Positions 14,007 to 22,440 of a stretch of 50,313 bases of DNA are shown here, one piece after another; positions within the stretch are counted from its first letter, which is position 1, and every line of letters starts with the position of its first letter. Source of the stretch: Nonomuraea terrae (GTDB taxonomy: Bacteria > Actinomycetota > Actinomycetes > Streptosporangiales > Streptosporangiaceae); the NCBI RefSeq assembly GCF_004348995.1, contig NZ_SMKQ01000046.1, forward strand, positions 1 to 50,313. Reading direction: 5' to 3'. Position numbers and translations under genes: made by a program. The notes beneath the pieces were generated by a model. It was not told the origin of the DNA. It worked only from the letters and a program-made list of their open reading frames with translations, and did not search any database.

Positions 14007-16946
14007 TCACTGTTGTTCGCGGTCACTGTTGTTCAGGCCGGGACGGCTCGGGGGGCCGGAAGAGAACGCCCTGCCCTCGGTGATGTCGTCGCGCGCCGCT
14101 CGGAAGCCCTGCTGGAAGCTCGACAGGCGGTTGCGCACCCGGTCCGGCGAGACCGCCGGCATCGGCGTCACGCCCTTGGGGGAGGACGAGGTGTCCGCCG
14201 AGCCGGGCACCAGGTTGGCCTTGGGCACCCGTTTGGGCAGGCCCGAGGCCGTCGATCCGTCGCGTACCGGCTCCACTGCCGCCTCCGCAGCGCTCCAGCC
14301 CGCGTCCGCCTTGGAGGAGCCCCAGCTCGCGCCGTCGCTGTTGCGCCCGAACCAGGCGGACTCCACGGCGGCGAAGATCGGCAGGTAGTCGTCGCCGGCG
14401 GACGCGGGCGGTACCGCCGGTATGGGGCCCGTGGCGCCGGCGTCGGGGTCGGTGAACTCGAACCCCGGCCGCTGCGGCGGCATGGTGTCCTTGCCCCAGC
14501 CGCCGGGCGGCGGCTCGGGCACGGGTCGTCTGGGCAGGCCGGAGTCGCCGTTCCACGAAGGTCCGCGAGGCGGCGACCAGACGTCGGCGGGCTCGAACGC
14601 GGCGCCGGGCGGCTCGGCCGGCCAGCCGCCGGGGTCCCCGCGCCACGGCGGAGTCCCCCAGCCGCCTCCGTCGGGGTTGGACGGGAACGACGGGTGGCCG
14701 GGGCCGATCGTCAGCGGAGGAGGGACGTCCGTGACCGGCGGCGCAGGATGCGGCCCCGAGTACGGCTCGTCCCTGGGCCCGCCGCCCGCCGCCCCGGCGA
14801 AGGCCGGCGGCTGACCTGCGTACGGCGCCCCACCGGACGGCCCGCCCGGCATGCCGCCCGACATGCCGCCCGGCATCCCGGACGGCAGCGCGGGAGGCTC
14901 GTGCCCGGCGAACGACGGCGGCTGGTTGCCCGAGAACGACGGCATCCCGGTCAGCGGGGAAGCCTGGGAGCCCAGCATGTTCTCCGGGATCAGCACCATC
15001 GCGGTCAGCCCACCGGAGCTGTGCGGGCGCAGCTGCACCCGGATGCCGTGCCGATGCGCCAGCCTGGCGACCACGAACAGGCCCATCCGCCGCGACACCG
15101 ACACGTCCACGTCGGGGGCGTCGGTCAGCCGCTCGTTGGCCTGGGCCAGCTCCTCCTGCGTCATGCCGATGCCGGAGTCGGTGATCGACAGCATCACGCC
15201 GCCGCCGTCGATCCGGCTGCCCGAGACGGTCACCCTGGTCTCGCGCGGGGAGAACGACAGGGCGTTCTCGACCAGCTCGGCGAGCAGGTGGATGACGTCG
15301 TTGACGGCCTGCCCGGCCACCGACACCCCGTCGGGCACCTGGAGGACGACGCGCTCGTAGTTCTCCACCTCCGACAACGAGGCGCGGGCGACGTCGACCA
15401 GCTTGACCGGCTGGCTCCAGCGGCGCGGCGGGTCCTGGCCGGCCAGCACCAGCAGGTTCTCGCTGTTGCGGCGCATGCGGGTGGCCAGGTGGTCCAGCTT
15501 GAACAGGTGGCCGAGCCGCTGCTCGTCCTGCTCGCCCTGCTCCAGGCCGTCGATCAGGGTGATCTGCCGCTCGACCAGCGTCTGGCTGCGCCGCGACAGG
15601 TTCACGAACATCGCGTTGACGTTGCTGCGCAGGCGCGCCTCCTCGCCCGCCAGCCGTACCGCCTCGCGGTGCACCTCGTCGAAGGCGCGGGCGACCTCGC
15701 CGATCTCGTCATGGGTGTCCACGCTGATCGGGATGACGGGGCCGACCTCGCCGTCGCCGCTCTCGCGCAGCTGCCGTACGGTCTCCGGCAGGCGCTTGCC
15801 GGCGATGTCGAGGGCCTCGCCGCGCAGCCTGCGCAGCGGCCGGATGAGCGAGCGGGCGATGAGCGAGATGATCGCGGTCACCACGACCAGCAGGAGGAGG
15901 ATGAGACCGCCGGAGATCATGGCCGAGCGGTTGGCGCCCTCCTCCAGGGCTCGGGCGCGCAGGATGACGGAGGAGGACAGCTCCTTCTCCACGCTGCGCA
16001 GCGCGTCGATCTTGCCGGTGCTGACCTCGACCCACGTGGTGACGTCCTGGTCGGGCCGGACGCCGATGCTCAGCTCCTTGCCCTCCTCCGACTGCGCCAT
16101 GGCCCGCAGCCGGAACAGGTCGGTCTGGTCGACGTCACGGCCGACGACCGTGTTGCGGTAGAGCTCCAGCTGATCGAGGGTGGCGAGGGTGGCGAACAGC
16201 GTCTCCTCGCTCTCCTCACGCGACTTGGCGTCGGTGAGGGCGTCGAGCTCGCCGCTGTCGAAGCCGCGTTTGTCCAGCGCGCTGGCGAGAATGCCACGCT
16301 GCTTGGACGCCTGTTCCTTGGCGCGGGCGATGGCGGCCACCGCGCTCGCGCTGTCGGCCACCTCGTCGTCCACCGCCACCTGACCGACCTGGTCGTGGAA
16401 CTGCAGCAGCGCCGCGATGATCTGCGAGTACTTCTGGATCGTCGGCAGCGGCTGGATCTTGCCGTTGACGGCCGTCTCCCGCAGCGTCGGCACCTCCTCC
16501 AGGCGGCGCAGCACCGGGCGCACGGCTTCCGCGTGGGTGTCGGAGAGCGCGCGGGCCTGCTGCTGGGCCTCCTCGATGAGGCCGTTGACGCGGCTGTAGG
16601 TGGTGCGCAGCTGGGCCTCGCGGTTCTCCGGCCGGCCCTGGGCGATGTAGAGGGCCGTCTCGTCGCGTTCGAAGCCCAGCTCGTGGGTGACGGCGCCGAT
16701 CTGCTCGCTGAGCTCGGCGACCTCTCTGAGGTTCTGGTACGTGTGGGCGTCGTTGAGCGAGGTGACGACGTTCAGCCCGCCCAGACCGACGGCGACGGCC
16801 GTAGGAACGACGATCAGCGCGATGAGGCGCGACCGCACGTGCCAGTTGCCCAGTGCGAACCTGCGCGCGGACGGTTTGGGCGGCCGTCGCTTCTGATGGC
16901 CGTGCGGCTCGCGGTCAGCGGAAGCTTCAGCGCTCTGCGTTCTCAC
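14007..16946 (-). CDS. cvnA: NIT-domain sensor histidine kinase, CvnA-like (conservon 2)
   Basis: Membrane sensor kinase of 979 residues. The GTG at 16946 is preferred over an upstream ATG at 17060 because it sits seven bases after GAGAGGTTGCG exactly as in two other kinases here, with GAAGG in front. Order: basic N-tail, first membrane helix (about 39-58), extracytoplasmic NIT-type sensor, second membrane helix (about 322-345), HAMP (SLIRPLRRLRGEALDIAG), dimerisation-like helix (LFKLDHLATRMRRNSENLLV), ATPase with N-box ELVENALSFSP and G1 box DSGIGM, then a Pro/Gly-rich tail of about 330 residues. The tail carries LPIFAAVESAWF, GLPKRVPKANLVPG and RLSSFQQGF, all conserved in other kinases of the window. 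There is no typical HisKA sequence. It diverges from importer 3. Confidence 0.94.
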   Translation of the reverse strand: MRTQSAEASADREPHGHQKRRPPKPSARRFALGNWHVRSRLIALIVVPTAVAVGLGGLNVVTSLNDAHTYQNLREVAELSEQIGAVTHELGFERDETALYIAQGRPENREAQLRTTYSRVNGLIEEAQQQARALSDTHAEAVRPVLRRLEEVPTLRETAVNGKIQPLPTIQKYSQIIAALLQFHDQVGQVAVDDEVADSASAVAAIARAKEQASKQRGILASALDKRGFDSGELDALTDAKSREESEETLFATLATLDQLELYRNTVVGRDVDQTDLFRLRAMAQSEEGKELSIGVRPDQDVTTWVEVSTGKIDALRSVEKELSSSVILRARALEEGANRSAMISGGLILLLLVVVTAIISLIARSLIRPLRRLRGEALDIAGKRLPETVRQLRESGDGEVGPVIPISVDTHDEIGEVARAFDEVHREAVRLAGEEARLRSNVNAMFVNLSRRSQTLVERQITLIDGLEQGEQDEQRLGHLFKLDHLATRMRRNSENLLVLAGQDPPRRWSQPVKLVDVARASLSEVENYERVVLQVPDGVSVAGQAVNDVIHLLAELVENALSFSPRETRVTVSGSRIDGGGVMLSITDSGIGMTQEELAQANERLTDAPDVDVSVSRRMGLFVVARLAHRHGIRVQLRPHSSGGLTAMVLIPENMLGSQASPLTGMPSFSGNQPPSFAGHEPPALPSGMPGGMSGGMPGGPSGGAPYAGQPPAFAGAAGGGPRDEPYSGPHPAPPVTDVPPPLTIGPGHPSFPSNPDGGGWGTPPWRGDPGGWPAEPPGAAFEPADVWSPPRGPSWNGDSGLPRRPVPEPPPGGWGKDTMPPQRPGFEFTDPDAGATGPIPAVPPASAGDDYLPIFAAVESAWFGRNSDGASWGSSKADAGWSAAEAAVEPVRDGSTASGLPKRVPKANLVPGSADTSSSPKGVTPMPAVSPDRVRNRLSSFQQGFRAARDDITEGRAFSSGPPSRPGLNNSDREQQ

Positions 16947-17037
16947 TTGCCTTCGCAACCTCTCGCCCCGGAGGGGAATTCTCGGGTGACCGTGCAGGTA
17001 AATGCAGGTGGGGCAATATCTCGTTCGAGACAAGCGC

Positions 17038-17049
17038 CATTTGAGCACA
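17038..17049 (-). promoter_or_regulatory. Element shared upstream of cvnA genes (copy 2, weaker)
   Basis: Minus-strand reading TGTGCTCAAATG matches TGTGCTCCAATTA and TGTGTTCCAATTA upstream of the other two kinases. It ends about 92 bases before the GTG start. The partner block TTGGCCGATCT is only partly recognisable (TTGTCGGCCC, abutting it). Confidence 0.4.
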
Positions 17050-17104
17050 CGGGCCGACAAGCACCAACCACTACTAGTGCCACCTTGAGGCTTTTATCCC
17101 AGGA

Positions 17105-17122
17105 TGTCCAGAAATTAGGACA
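17105..17122. repeat. Inverted repeat TGTCC-N8-GGACA
   Basis: Perfect five-base arms separated by eight AT-rich bases in the divergent region between the kinase and importer 3. The position suits an operator. No regulator can be assigned. Confidence 0.35.
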
Positions 17123-17333
17123 GAATCGGTAAACATGCTTCTATCTGGTGAAACAGGCAATAACACAGTGCTCCACGAGGCGAAACGTGTCTCGCGGAAC
17201 GATCAGGCATCAGGCACGTCAGTAACTCAAGTCCCGCCAGTCACCTCATTCCCCAAATCGGACATACATTACGTCCATCTGCGGTTGTCAAATTTCCACG
17301 ATATAGCCGTAAACCGGCATTGCAACTACAAGT

Positions 17334-17353
17334 GTCATTTTCACGATAATGAC
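17334..17353. repeat. Inverted repeat GTCATT-N8-AATGAC
   Basis: Perfect six-base arms, eight-base spacer, just upstream of the probable -10 region of importer 3 and about 107 bases before its ATG. A candidate operator for the importer operon. Confidence 0.4.
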
Positions 17354-17459
17354 CGGCAATTTGGTGCTACGGTCGATCTCTGTCGTGCGTCAGGCACACA
17401 GTCCCCGGGAGCAGAAGCCACCCGGTCCCCCCTGGCTCCATCCGAAGGGAGTCCCTGAC

Positions 17460-18458
17460 ATGAGGCTTGGCCGTTCCGCCAGGGCCGCCATCATCGGGTT
17501 CGCTTTGACACTCGGCGTCGCGGCGTGCAGCTCTGCCGGCACCACCACCGCGGCCCCACCCTCCGCGGCCGCCGCCGGAGGACTGGAGAAGACGCAGATC
17601 AAGGTCGCCACCCTGCCCGCCATCGACAGTGCCGCCCTTTACGTCGCCATCGACCAAGGGCTCTTTGAGAAGGAAGGTCTGGAGGTCACGCCGCAGGTGG
17701 TCCAGGCCGCACCCGAAGCCATCCCCATGCTGGTCAAGGGTGAGATCGACGCGATGTTCGGCAATTACGTGTCGATGTTCGCCGCCCATGACAAGCAGGC
17801 GCTGAAGCTGCGCATCCTGGCCGAGGGCTCTCGCGCAGCCCCCGACTCGCTCAGCATCATGGCCCTGCCCGACTCCCCCATCAGGACGCCGAAGGACCTG
17901 GAGGGCAAGACGATCAACGTCAACGTGCTGCGCAACTTCCAGGAGCTGGCCCTGGCTCAGGTCCTCAAGGCCAACAACGTCGACCCCGCCAGCATCAAGT
18001 ACGTCCAGGTGACGTTCCAGAACATCATGCCCTCGTGGAAGGGCGGCCAGATCGACGCCGCCTACCTGGGCGAGCCGCAGGTCACCGCGGCCATCTCCAC
18101 GATGGGCGCGCGCAAGATCCTCGACCCCGCCTCCGGGCCCGCCGCCGAGTTCCCGATCTCCGGCTACGTCAGCACCCAGGAGTGGTACGACGAGAACCCG
18201 AAGGTGGCGGCGGCCTTCCAGCGGGCCATCCACAACGCGGCCAAGCTCATGGAGAACAACCGCGAGGTGGTGGCCAAGGTGCTGCCGAACTTCACGCAGA
18301 TCGACGCCGCGACCGCGGCCACCGTGACCTTCCCCTACTTCTCCAGCAGCGACAACCCGGTCCGCCTCCAGCGGGTGGCCGACTGGATGCTGGAGGCGAA
18401 GTGGCTGTCGAAGGCCATCGACGTCAAGTCGCTCATGTCACCCACCACCTCCGGGTGA
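17460..18458 (+). CDS. ABC importer substrate-binding lipoprotein, NMT1/SsuA type (importer 3)
   Basis: Third paralogous binding lipoprotein, 332 residues. The ATG at 17460 is chosen for GAAGGGAG upstream and because a clean signal peptide follows: basic start, hydrophobic core and lipobox GVAAC (Cys at about 21). Mature blocks parallel the other two: YVAIDQGLFEKEGL, LPDSPIRTPKDLEGKTINV, NPKVAAAFQRAIHNAAK and a C-terminal AIDVKSLM. The region around MFGNYVSMFAAHDKQALK and the tail PYFSSSDNPVRLQ differ most, so the ligand may differ. It heads a four-gene operon that includes the only NMT1-type ATPase in the window and diverges from the cvn kinase at 16946. Confidence 0.93.
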   Translation: MRLGRSARAAIIGFALTLGVAACSSAGTTTAAPPSAAAAGGLEKTQIKVATLPAIDSAALYVAIDQGLFEKEGLEVTPQVVQAAPEAIPMLVKGEIDAMFGNYVSMFAAHDKQALKLRILAEGSRAAPDSLSIMALPDSPIRTPKDLEGKTINVNVLRNFQELALAQVLKANNVDPASIKYVQVTFQNIMPSWKGGQIDAAYLGEPQVTAAISTMGARKILDPASGPAAEFPISGYVSTQEWYDENPKVAAAFQRAIHNAAKLMENNREVVAKVLPNFTQIDAATAATVTFPYFSSSDNPVRLQRVADWMLEAKWLSKAIDVKSLMSPTTSG

Positions 18459-19270
18459 ACGCTCAGACCCTGACCCCCGCCCGCCCGGCGTCACCGGCCA
18501 CCCGCTGGTCGCGCCGGGCGGTCGGGGCGGTCGTGTTCGCCGCGCTGATCGAGCTGGTCAGCCGCACGGGGCTGGCCGATCCGGAGTTCCTGCCGCCCGC
18601 GACGGAGATCGTCGGGCGGGCGGTGACGCTGGTCGCCGATCCGGCCTTCCGTACACACGCCCTGACGAGCCTGCTCGCCTGGGCGATCGGGCTCGCCATC
18701 GCGGCGCTGATCGCGGTGCCGCTCGGACTGCTGCTCGGCAGCGTGCCGCTCATCGACGCCGCCACGCGCTCGGTGGTGGAGTTCCTGCGGCCGATCCCGT
18801 CCGTGGCGCTGATCCCGCTGGTGGCGCTGGTCATCGGCACGGGGCTGCAGCACCGCGTCGCGCTGGTGGTCTACGCCTCGCTCTGGCCGATCCTCTACAA
18901 CACGATGTACGGCCTGCGCGGCGTCGACCCGGTGGCCAAGGAGTCGCTGCGCTCGTACGGCTTCGGGCCGCTCGCGGTGTTGCTGCGCGTGTCGCTGCCG
19001 TCGTCGGCGCCGTTCATCGCGACCGGCGTCCGGCTGGCCGCCGGGGTGGCGCTCATCCTGACCGTCAGCACCGAGATCGTGGCCGGACGGGGCGAGGGCA
19101 TCGGCGTGTTCATCTTCTTCGCCGGCATAGCCGTGCCCGCCCGGATGGCCGACATCCTGGCCGGGGTGTTCTGGGTGGGCCTGTTCGGCGTGCTGGTGAA
19201 CGCCCTGCTGGTGGCCGCCGAGCGGCGGGCTTTCCACTGGCACCACGCCCAGCGCGGGGAGGCCGGATGA
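18455..19270 (+). CDS. ABC importer permease, SsuC/TauC type (importer 3, first permease)
   Basis: Channel subunit of 271 residues. The GTG at 18455 is chosen because it overlaps the stop of the binding protein gene as GTGA; the longer open frame upstream is a shadow. Family motifs: LRPIPSVALIPLVALV and the coupling loop KESLRSYGFGPLAVLLRVSLPSSAPF. Several hydrophobic helices span most of the protein. The N-terminal 20 residues are Ala/Pro-rich and cytoplasmic. It overlaps the next permease by four bases. Confidence 0.92.
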   Translation: MNAQTLTPARPASPATRWSRRAVGAVVFAALIELVSRTGLADPEFLPPATEIVGRAVTLVADPAFRTHALTSLLAWAIGLAIAALIAVPLGLLLGSVPLIDAATRSVVEFLRPIPSVALIPLVALVIGTGLQHRVALVVYASLWPILYNTMYGLRGVDPVAKESLRSYGFGPLAVLLRVSLPSSAPFIATGVRLAAGVALILTVSTEIVAGRGEGIGVFIFFAGIAVPARMADILAGVFWVGLFGVLVNALLVAAERRAFHWHHAQRGEAG

Positions 19271-20064
19271 GAGGCATGCGGACGACCGCGTTCCGGATCA
19301 TCGTGCTGGCCGTGCTCGTCCTGGTCTGGGAGGCGGCCACGTGGCTGGCGGGCAGCGCGTTCTTCCCGCCGCCCAGCACGATCGTGACGCGGATGCACGC
19401 GATGTGGCTCTCCGGCCCGTTCACCACGTTGTTCCTGACCGACGCCGCCATCGGCGACATCCTGCCCAGCCTGGGCCGTATGGGGCTGGGCTTCGCGGGG
19501 GGCGCGCTGGCCGGGGTCGTGCTCGGGCTGGCGCTGGGGCTGTCGTCGCAGGTGTACGACTACCTCGACGGCGTGCTGCAGTTCCTGCGCGCGATCCCGC
19601 CGCCGGCTCTGGTCACCGTCTTCCTGGTGCTGTTCGGGTTCGGGCTGCGGATGCAGCTGGCGTTCATCATGTTCAGCATCGTCTGGCCGGTGCTGCTCAA
19701 CACCGCCGACGGCGCCCGCTCGGTGGAGCCGCTGCACCTGCAGACCAGCCAGGTCTTCCGGCTCTCGCGCGCCGAGCGGCTGCTGCGGGTGGTGCTGCCG
19801 TCGGCGCTGCCCAAGATGTTCGCCGGGCTCCGGCTGGCGCTGTCGTTGTCGCTGATCGTCATGGTCTTCTCGGAGCTGCTGCCCGGCACCACGAACGGCA
19901 TCGGCTTCCAGCTCACCAGCGCGTACGCGACCTTCGACCTGCCCGCCATGTGGGCCGGGATCGTGTTGCTCGGGGTCCTCGGCTACCTGCTCAACGAGGT
20001 GTTCCTGGTCGTCGAGCGGCGCGTGCTCGCGTGGCACCACGCCGCCCAGCACGTCGTGATCTAG
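19267..20064 (+). CDS. ABC importer permease, SsuC/TauC type (importer 3, second permease)
   Basis: Second channel subunit of 265 residues with SAFFPPPSTIVTRMHAMWLSGP near the N-terminus and a variant of the family motif, QFLRAIPPPALVTVFLVLF. The coupling loop is around LQTSQVFRLSRAERLLRVV. The ATG is in an ATGA overlap with the first permease. Unlike the other two importers, an ATPase gene follows, about 400 bases downstream after a stretch without a clear gene. Confidence 0.92.
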   Translation: MRGMRTTAFRIIVLAVLVLVWEAATWLAGSAFFPPPSTIVTRMHAMWLSGPFTTLFLTDAAIGDILPSLGRMGLGFAGGALAGVVLGLALGLSSQVYDYLDGVLQFLRAIPPPALVTVFLVLFGFGLRMQLAFIMFSIVWPVLLNTADGARSVEPLHLQTSQVFRLSRAERLLRVVLPSALPKMFAGLRLALSLSLIVMVFSELLPGTTNGIGFQLTSAYATFDLPAMWAGIVLLGVLGYLLNEVFLVVERRVLAWHHAAQHVVI

Positions 20065-20316
20065 AGTCTGGCCGAGCCGACGGGGGCGCTCGTGAGGACG
20101 ATGGTGGCGGCGGGGGGCTCAGCATCGCGCTGAGCCTGACCGCCGCCAGGCTGGAATGCGAGGTCGCCGCTCTGGTGGCCGAGCGCGCCCGACGGATTCA
20201 CCGACATCTCCGACGTGCTGTCGCCGGAGGAATCGCACCAGCTAGCCGACACCCAGCGGCTCATTTCCGACGGCGACGTCCGCGCGCTGGACGAACGCGA
20301 ATCGTGGAACGTATGA
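20065..20316 (+). other. Possible decayed coding remnant between permease and ATPase
   Basis: Gene-free 404-base interval inside an otherwise tightly packed operon. In two plus-strand frames it has protein-like text: LSIALSLTAARLECEVAALV in one and, after a frame change, FTDISDVLSPEESHQLADTQ ending at a stop at 20314-20316. No start or family is recognisable. It could be an inserted gene fragment that split the ATPase gene from its permeases; the case is weak. From 20317 to 20468 I see only the leader of the ATPase gene. Confidence 0.25.
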
Positions 20317-20468
20317 GCGCGACGCATGGCAGGCACCCGCGCCCGCCGGTAAGATTGCGCCCAGAATGGGTTTACCTGACTGACATGTCCATCATTTCCC
20401 GCTCCGCTAGAGTCATTTCCGACTCCGGAAAGTTGCGGTTTCGCGGTCTCGCCCCCCAAGGACATCCA

Positions 20469-21239
20469 TTGCTCGAGATAGCCAACCTTTCTCACGTGTA
20501 CGGCGGCGGTACTCCCAACGCGCACCACGCCATCGAAGGGCTCAACCTGAGCGTCGCCGCGGGCGAACTACTGTGCATCGTCGGCCCTTCCGGCTGCGGG
20601 AAGTCCACGTTGCTGCGCTCCATCGCCGGCCTGATCAGGCCCACGGGCGGACAGGTCAGGATCGAGGGCCAGGTGGTCCGGCAGACGCCCGACAATCTCG
20701 CCGTCGTCTTCCAGGACTACAGCCGCTCCTTGTTCCCGTGGATGTCGGTCGAGGACAACGTGGCGCTGCCGCTGCGTCGCAGGAACATGGACAAGCGCCG
20801 GCGCCAGGAGGCCGCGAAGGAGGCGCTGGAGTCGGTGGGTCTGGCGGGCGCCGGCCGTAAATACCCGTTCCAGTTGTCGGGCGGCATGCAGCAGCGGGTC
20901 GCGATCGCGCGGGCGCTGGCGTACCGGCCGACGCTGATGCTGATGGACGAGCCGTTCGGCTCGGTGGACGCGCAGACCAGGGAGGACCTGGAGGACCTGG
21001 TGCTCAAGGTCCGCGGCCACCACCGGATGACGATCGTGCTCATCACGCACGACATCGACGAGAGCGTGTACGTGGGCGACCGCGTGGTGGTGCTGTCGAA
21101 GGCGCCCGCGCACGTGGTGGGCGACCTGAAGGTGCACCTGCCGGGGCCGCGCGACCAGATCTCGACCCGTGAGCACCCCGACTTCGTGCACCTGCGCGCC
21201 GAGGTCGGCCGCCTCGTCCGCGGCCACGCCACCGTCTGA
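20469..21239 (+). CDS. ABC importer ATPase, SsuB/TauB/NrtD type (importer 3, possibly shared)
   Basis: Cytoplasmic ATPase of an NMT1-type importer, 256 residues. Walker A GPSGCGKST, Q-loop in VVFQDYSRSLFPW, signature [15 protein letters not shown], Walker B LMLMDEPFGSVD and switch His in LITHDIDES are all present. The TTG at 20469 is chosen because AAGGA lies six bases upstream and the protein then begins LLEIANLSHVYGG as family members do; an in-frame ATG at 20385 would add 28 residues but has no good ribosome site. Importers 1 and 2 encode no ATPase, so this protein may energise all three, as known for shared ATPases in sugar importers. That is inference. Confidence 0.9.
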   Translation: MLEIANLSHVYGGGTPNAHHAIEGLNLSVAAGELLCIVGPSGCGKSTLLRSIAGLIRPTGGQVRIEGQVVRQTPDNLAVVFQDYSRSLFPWMSVEDNVALPLRRRNMDKRRRQEAAKEALESVGLAGAGRKYPFQLSGGMQQRVAIARALAYRPTLMLMDEPFGSVDAQTREDLEDLVLKVRGHHRMTIVLITHDIDESVYVGDRVVVLSKAPAHVVGDLKVHLPGPRDQISTREHPDFVHLRAEVGRLVRGHATV

Positions 21240-21253
21240 CGCCACCGTCTGAC
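21228..21253 (+). repeat. Tandem 13-base duplication at the ATPase gene end
   Basis: GCCACCGTCTGAC occurs twice in direct succession (21228-21240 and 21241-21253). It duplicates the last codons and the stop, so the first copy ends the gene and the second is untranslated. A recent slippage event is the simplest reading. Confidence 0.85.
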
Positions 21254-21387
21254 TTCCCGCTGTCCGGCGGCGTGCGGGGGTGGTTCGGGCGGCCGCGGCG
21301 TTACGGCTGCCGGAGGCGGCGCGCATCGCGGCGTGCAGGGTGTGGCCGGCGCGCGCGGAGAGCGCCCAGTAGCCGGCTCGGAACGCG

Positions 21388-21420
21388 GAAAAACCCGGCA
21401 CCCTCGTCCGGGTGCCGGGT
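21388..21420 (-). terminator. Rho-independent terminator of conservon 3
   Basis: ACCCGGCACCC (21393-21403) pairs perfectly with GGGTGCCGGGT (21410-21420) over a six-base loop. Read leftwards, the stem is followed by TTTTT, giving a classical terminator about 35 bases after the stop of the GTPase gene at 21455. On the plus strand it lacks a U-run but may also slow transcripts from importer 3. Confidence 0.85.
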
Positions 21421-21454
21421 CGACATTGCTTCACGATCTGACCAGCGGGGCGGC

Positions 21455-22033
21455 CTACACGGGCGTGTGCATGTGCCTGGTCAGGGCGTGCTCCACCAAG
21501 GTGATCAAGGTGGACTTCACCGACTCGCGCTGACGGGCGTCGAGCCGCACGATCGGGATGTGGCCGCCGATCGACAGCGCCTCCCTGATCTCCTCCTCCT
21601 GGTGGGCGAACTGGCCGTCCCAGCCGTTGATACCGATGACGAAGGGCAGCTTGGCCTCTTCGAAGTAGTCGATGGCGGGAAAGCTGTCGGCCAGGCGGCG
21701 GGTGTCGACCAGGACGACCGCGCCGATGGCGCCGCGTACCAGGTCGTCCCACATGAACCAGAACCGGTGCTGTCCGGGCGTGCCGAACAGATAGAGGATC
21801 AGGTCACGGTCGAGCGAGACCCGGCCGAAGTCCATCGCCACGGTCGTGGTCGTCTTGTTCGGCGTGAGGGAGACGTCGTCGACGTGGGCGGAGGCGTCCG
21901 TCATGACCGCTTCTGTGGTGAGCGGCAGGATTTCGGAGACCGCTCCCACGAACGTCGTCTTGCCCACGCCGAAGCCCCCGGCCACGACGATCTTCGTCGA
22001 GGTGAGGCCGGGGCTAGAGCCTGCGAAGTCCAC
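21455..22033 (-). CDS. cvnD: Conservon small GTPase, CvnD-like (conservon 3)
   Basis: 192-residue paralogue of the GTPase at 12561, nearly identical through the P-loop (GGFGVGKTTFVGAVSEI), the switch (TTTTVAMDFGRVSLDRD) and LFGTPGQHRFWFMWDD. Differences concentrate in the stretch after TDAS (AHVDDVSLTPNK) and in the C-terminal third, including EEEIREALSIGGHIPIVRLD. GTG start, 20 bases inside the DUF742 gene. Last gene of the operon, followed by a strong terminator. Confidence 0.93.
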   Translation of the reverse strand: MDFAGSSPGLTSTKIVVAGGFGVGKTTFVGAVSEILPLTTEAVMTDASAHVDDVSLTPNKTTTTVAMDFGRVSLDRDLILYLFGTPGQHRFWFMWDDLVRGAIGAVVLVDTRRLADSFPAIDYFEEAKLPFVIGINGWDGQFAHQEEEIREALSIGGHIPIVRLDARQRESVKSTLITLVEHALTRHMHTPV

Positions 22034-22421
22034 TGAGCACCCTTTCGAGCAAGTTGAGGTCCGGCTTTCCCGCGTCCAGCGCAGGCTGGTGCACGCGGAT
22101 CAGGCCCTCCGACGCCATGTCGGCGATCAGCACCCGGACCACGCCAAGAGGTTGGCGTAAAAGGGCGGAGATCTCGGCAACCGACCGGACGTTCCGGGTC
22201 AGCTGAATGATCGCCTGATACTCCGGACTTAGTAGGGAAATGTCTTGGTATTCCGACGTCACGGAGGACACCAGTGCCTCCATGGCGAACTTCATCCGCG
22301 GCGCGGTGCGCCCCCCGGTCACGGCATAGGGCCGTACCAGGGAGCTCTGCTTCTGCGAACGGGGAGCCGCCGGATGCGGCGGAGTGCTATCACCAGCCCA
22401 ACCCTGCTGACCTGACACCAT
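22014..22421 (-). CDS. cvnC: DUF742 protein, CvnC-like (conservon 3)
   Basis: 135-residue DUF742 member. The RPYAVTGGRTAPR box is at about residues 30-42, followed by the predicted winged-helix part (RSVAEISALLRQPLGVVRVL, DMASEGLIRVHQPA) and the shared C-terminus LLERVLSGLRRL. The head is shorter than in conservon 2 and rich in Gly, Trp and Pro. ATG start with AGGAGA upstream. It lies 19 bases after the roadblock gene. Confidence 0.92.
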   Translation of the reverse strand: MVSGQQGWAGDSTPPHPAAPRSQKQSSLVRPYAVTGGRTAPRMKFAMEALVSSVTSEYQDISLLSPEYQAIIQLTRNVRSVAEISALLRQPLGVVRVLIADMASEGLIRVHQPALDAGKPDLNLLERVLSGLRRL

Positions 22422-22440
22422 CTTCTCCTGTCATCGCCCG

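Larger units (their letters stand above)
16947..17459. other. Divergent intergenic region between conservon 2 and importer 3
   Basis: A 513-base region with lower GC than its neighbours and no convincing protein gene. It contains the leader of the kinase gene at 16954-16964, a weak copy of the shared cvnA element at 17038-17049, two inverted repeats (17105-17122 and 17334-17353) and a TACGGT hexamer near 17369 that could be the -10 box of importer 3. GAAGGGAG precedes the ATG at 17460. Confidence 0.6.

Noticed and set aside
13911..17132. Plus-strand open frame of 1073 codons
   Set aside because: It is the antisense shadow of the second kinase gene. No ribosome site or family motif, and the minus-strand reading is strongly supported.
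20061..20528. Minus-strand 155-codon frame between permease and ATPase genes
   Set aside because: Composition is Ser/Arg-rich without motif, it has no clear ribosome site, and it overlaps the ATPase start region.
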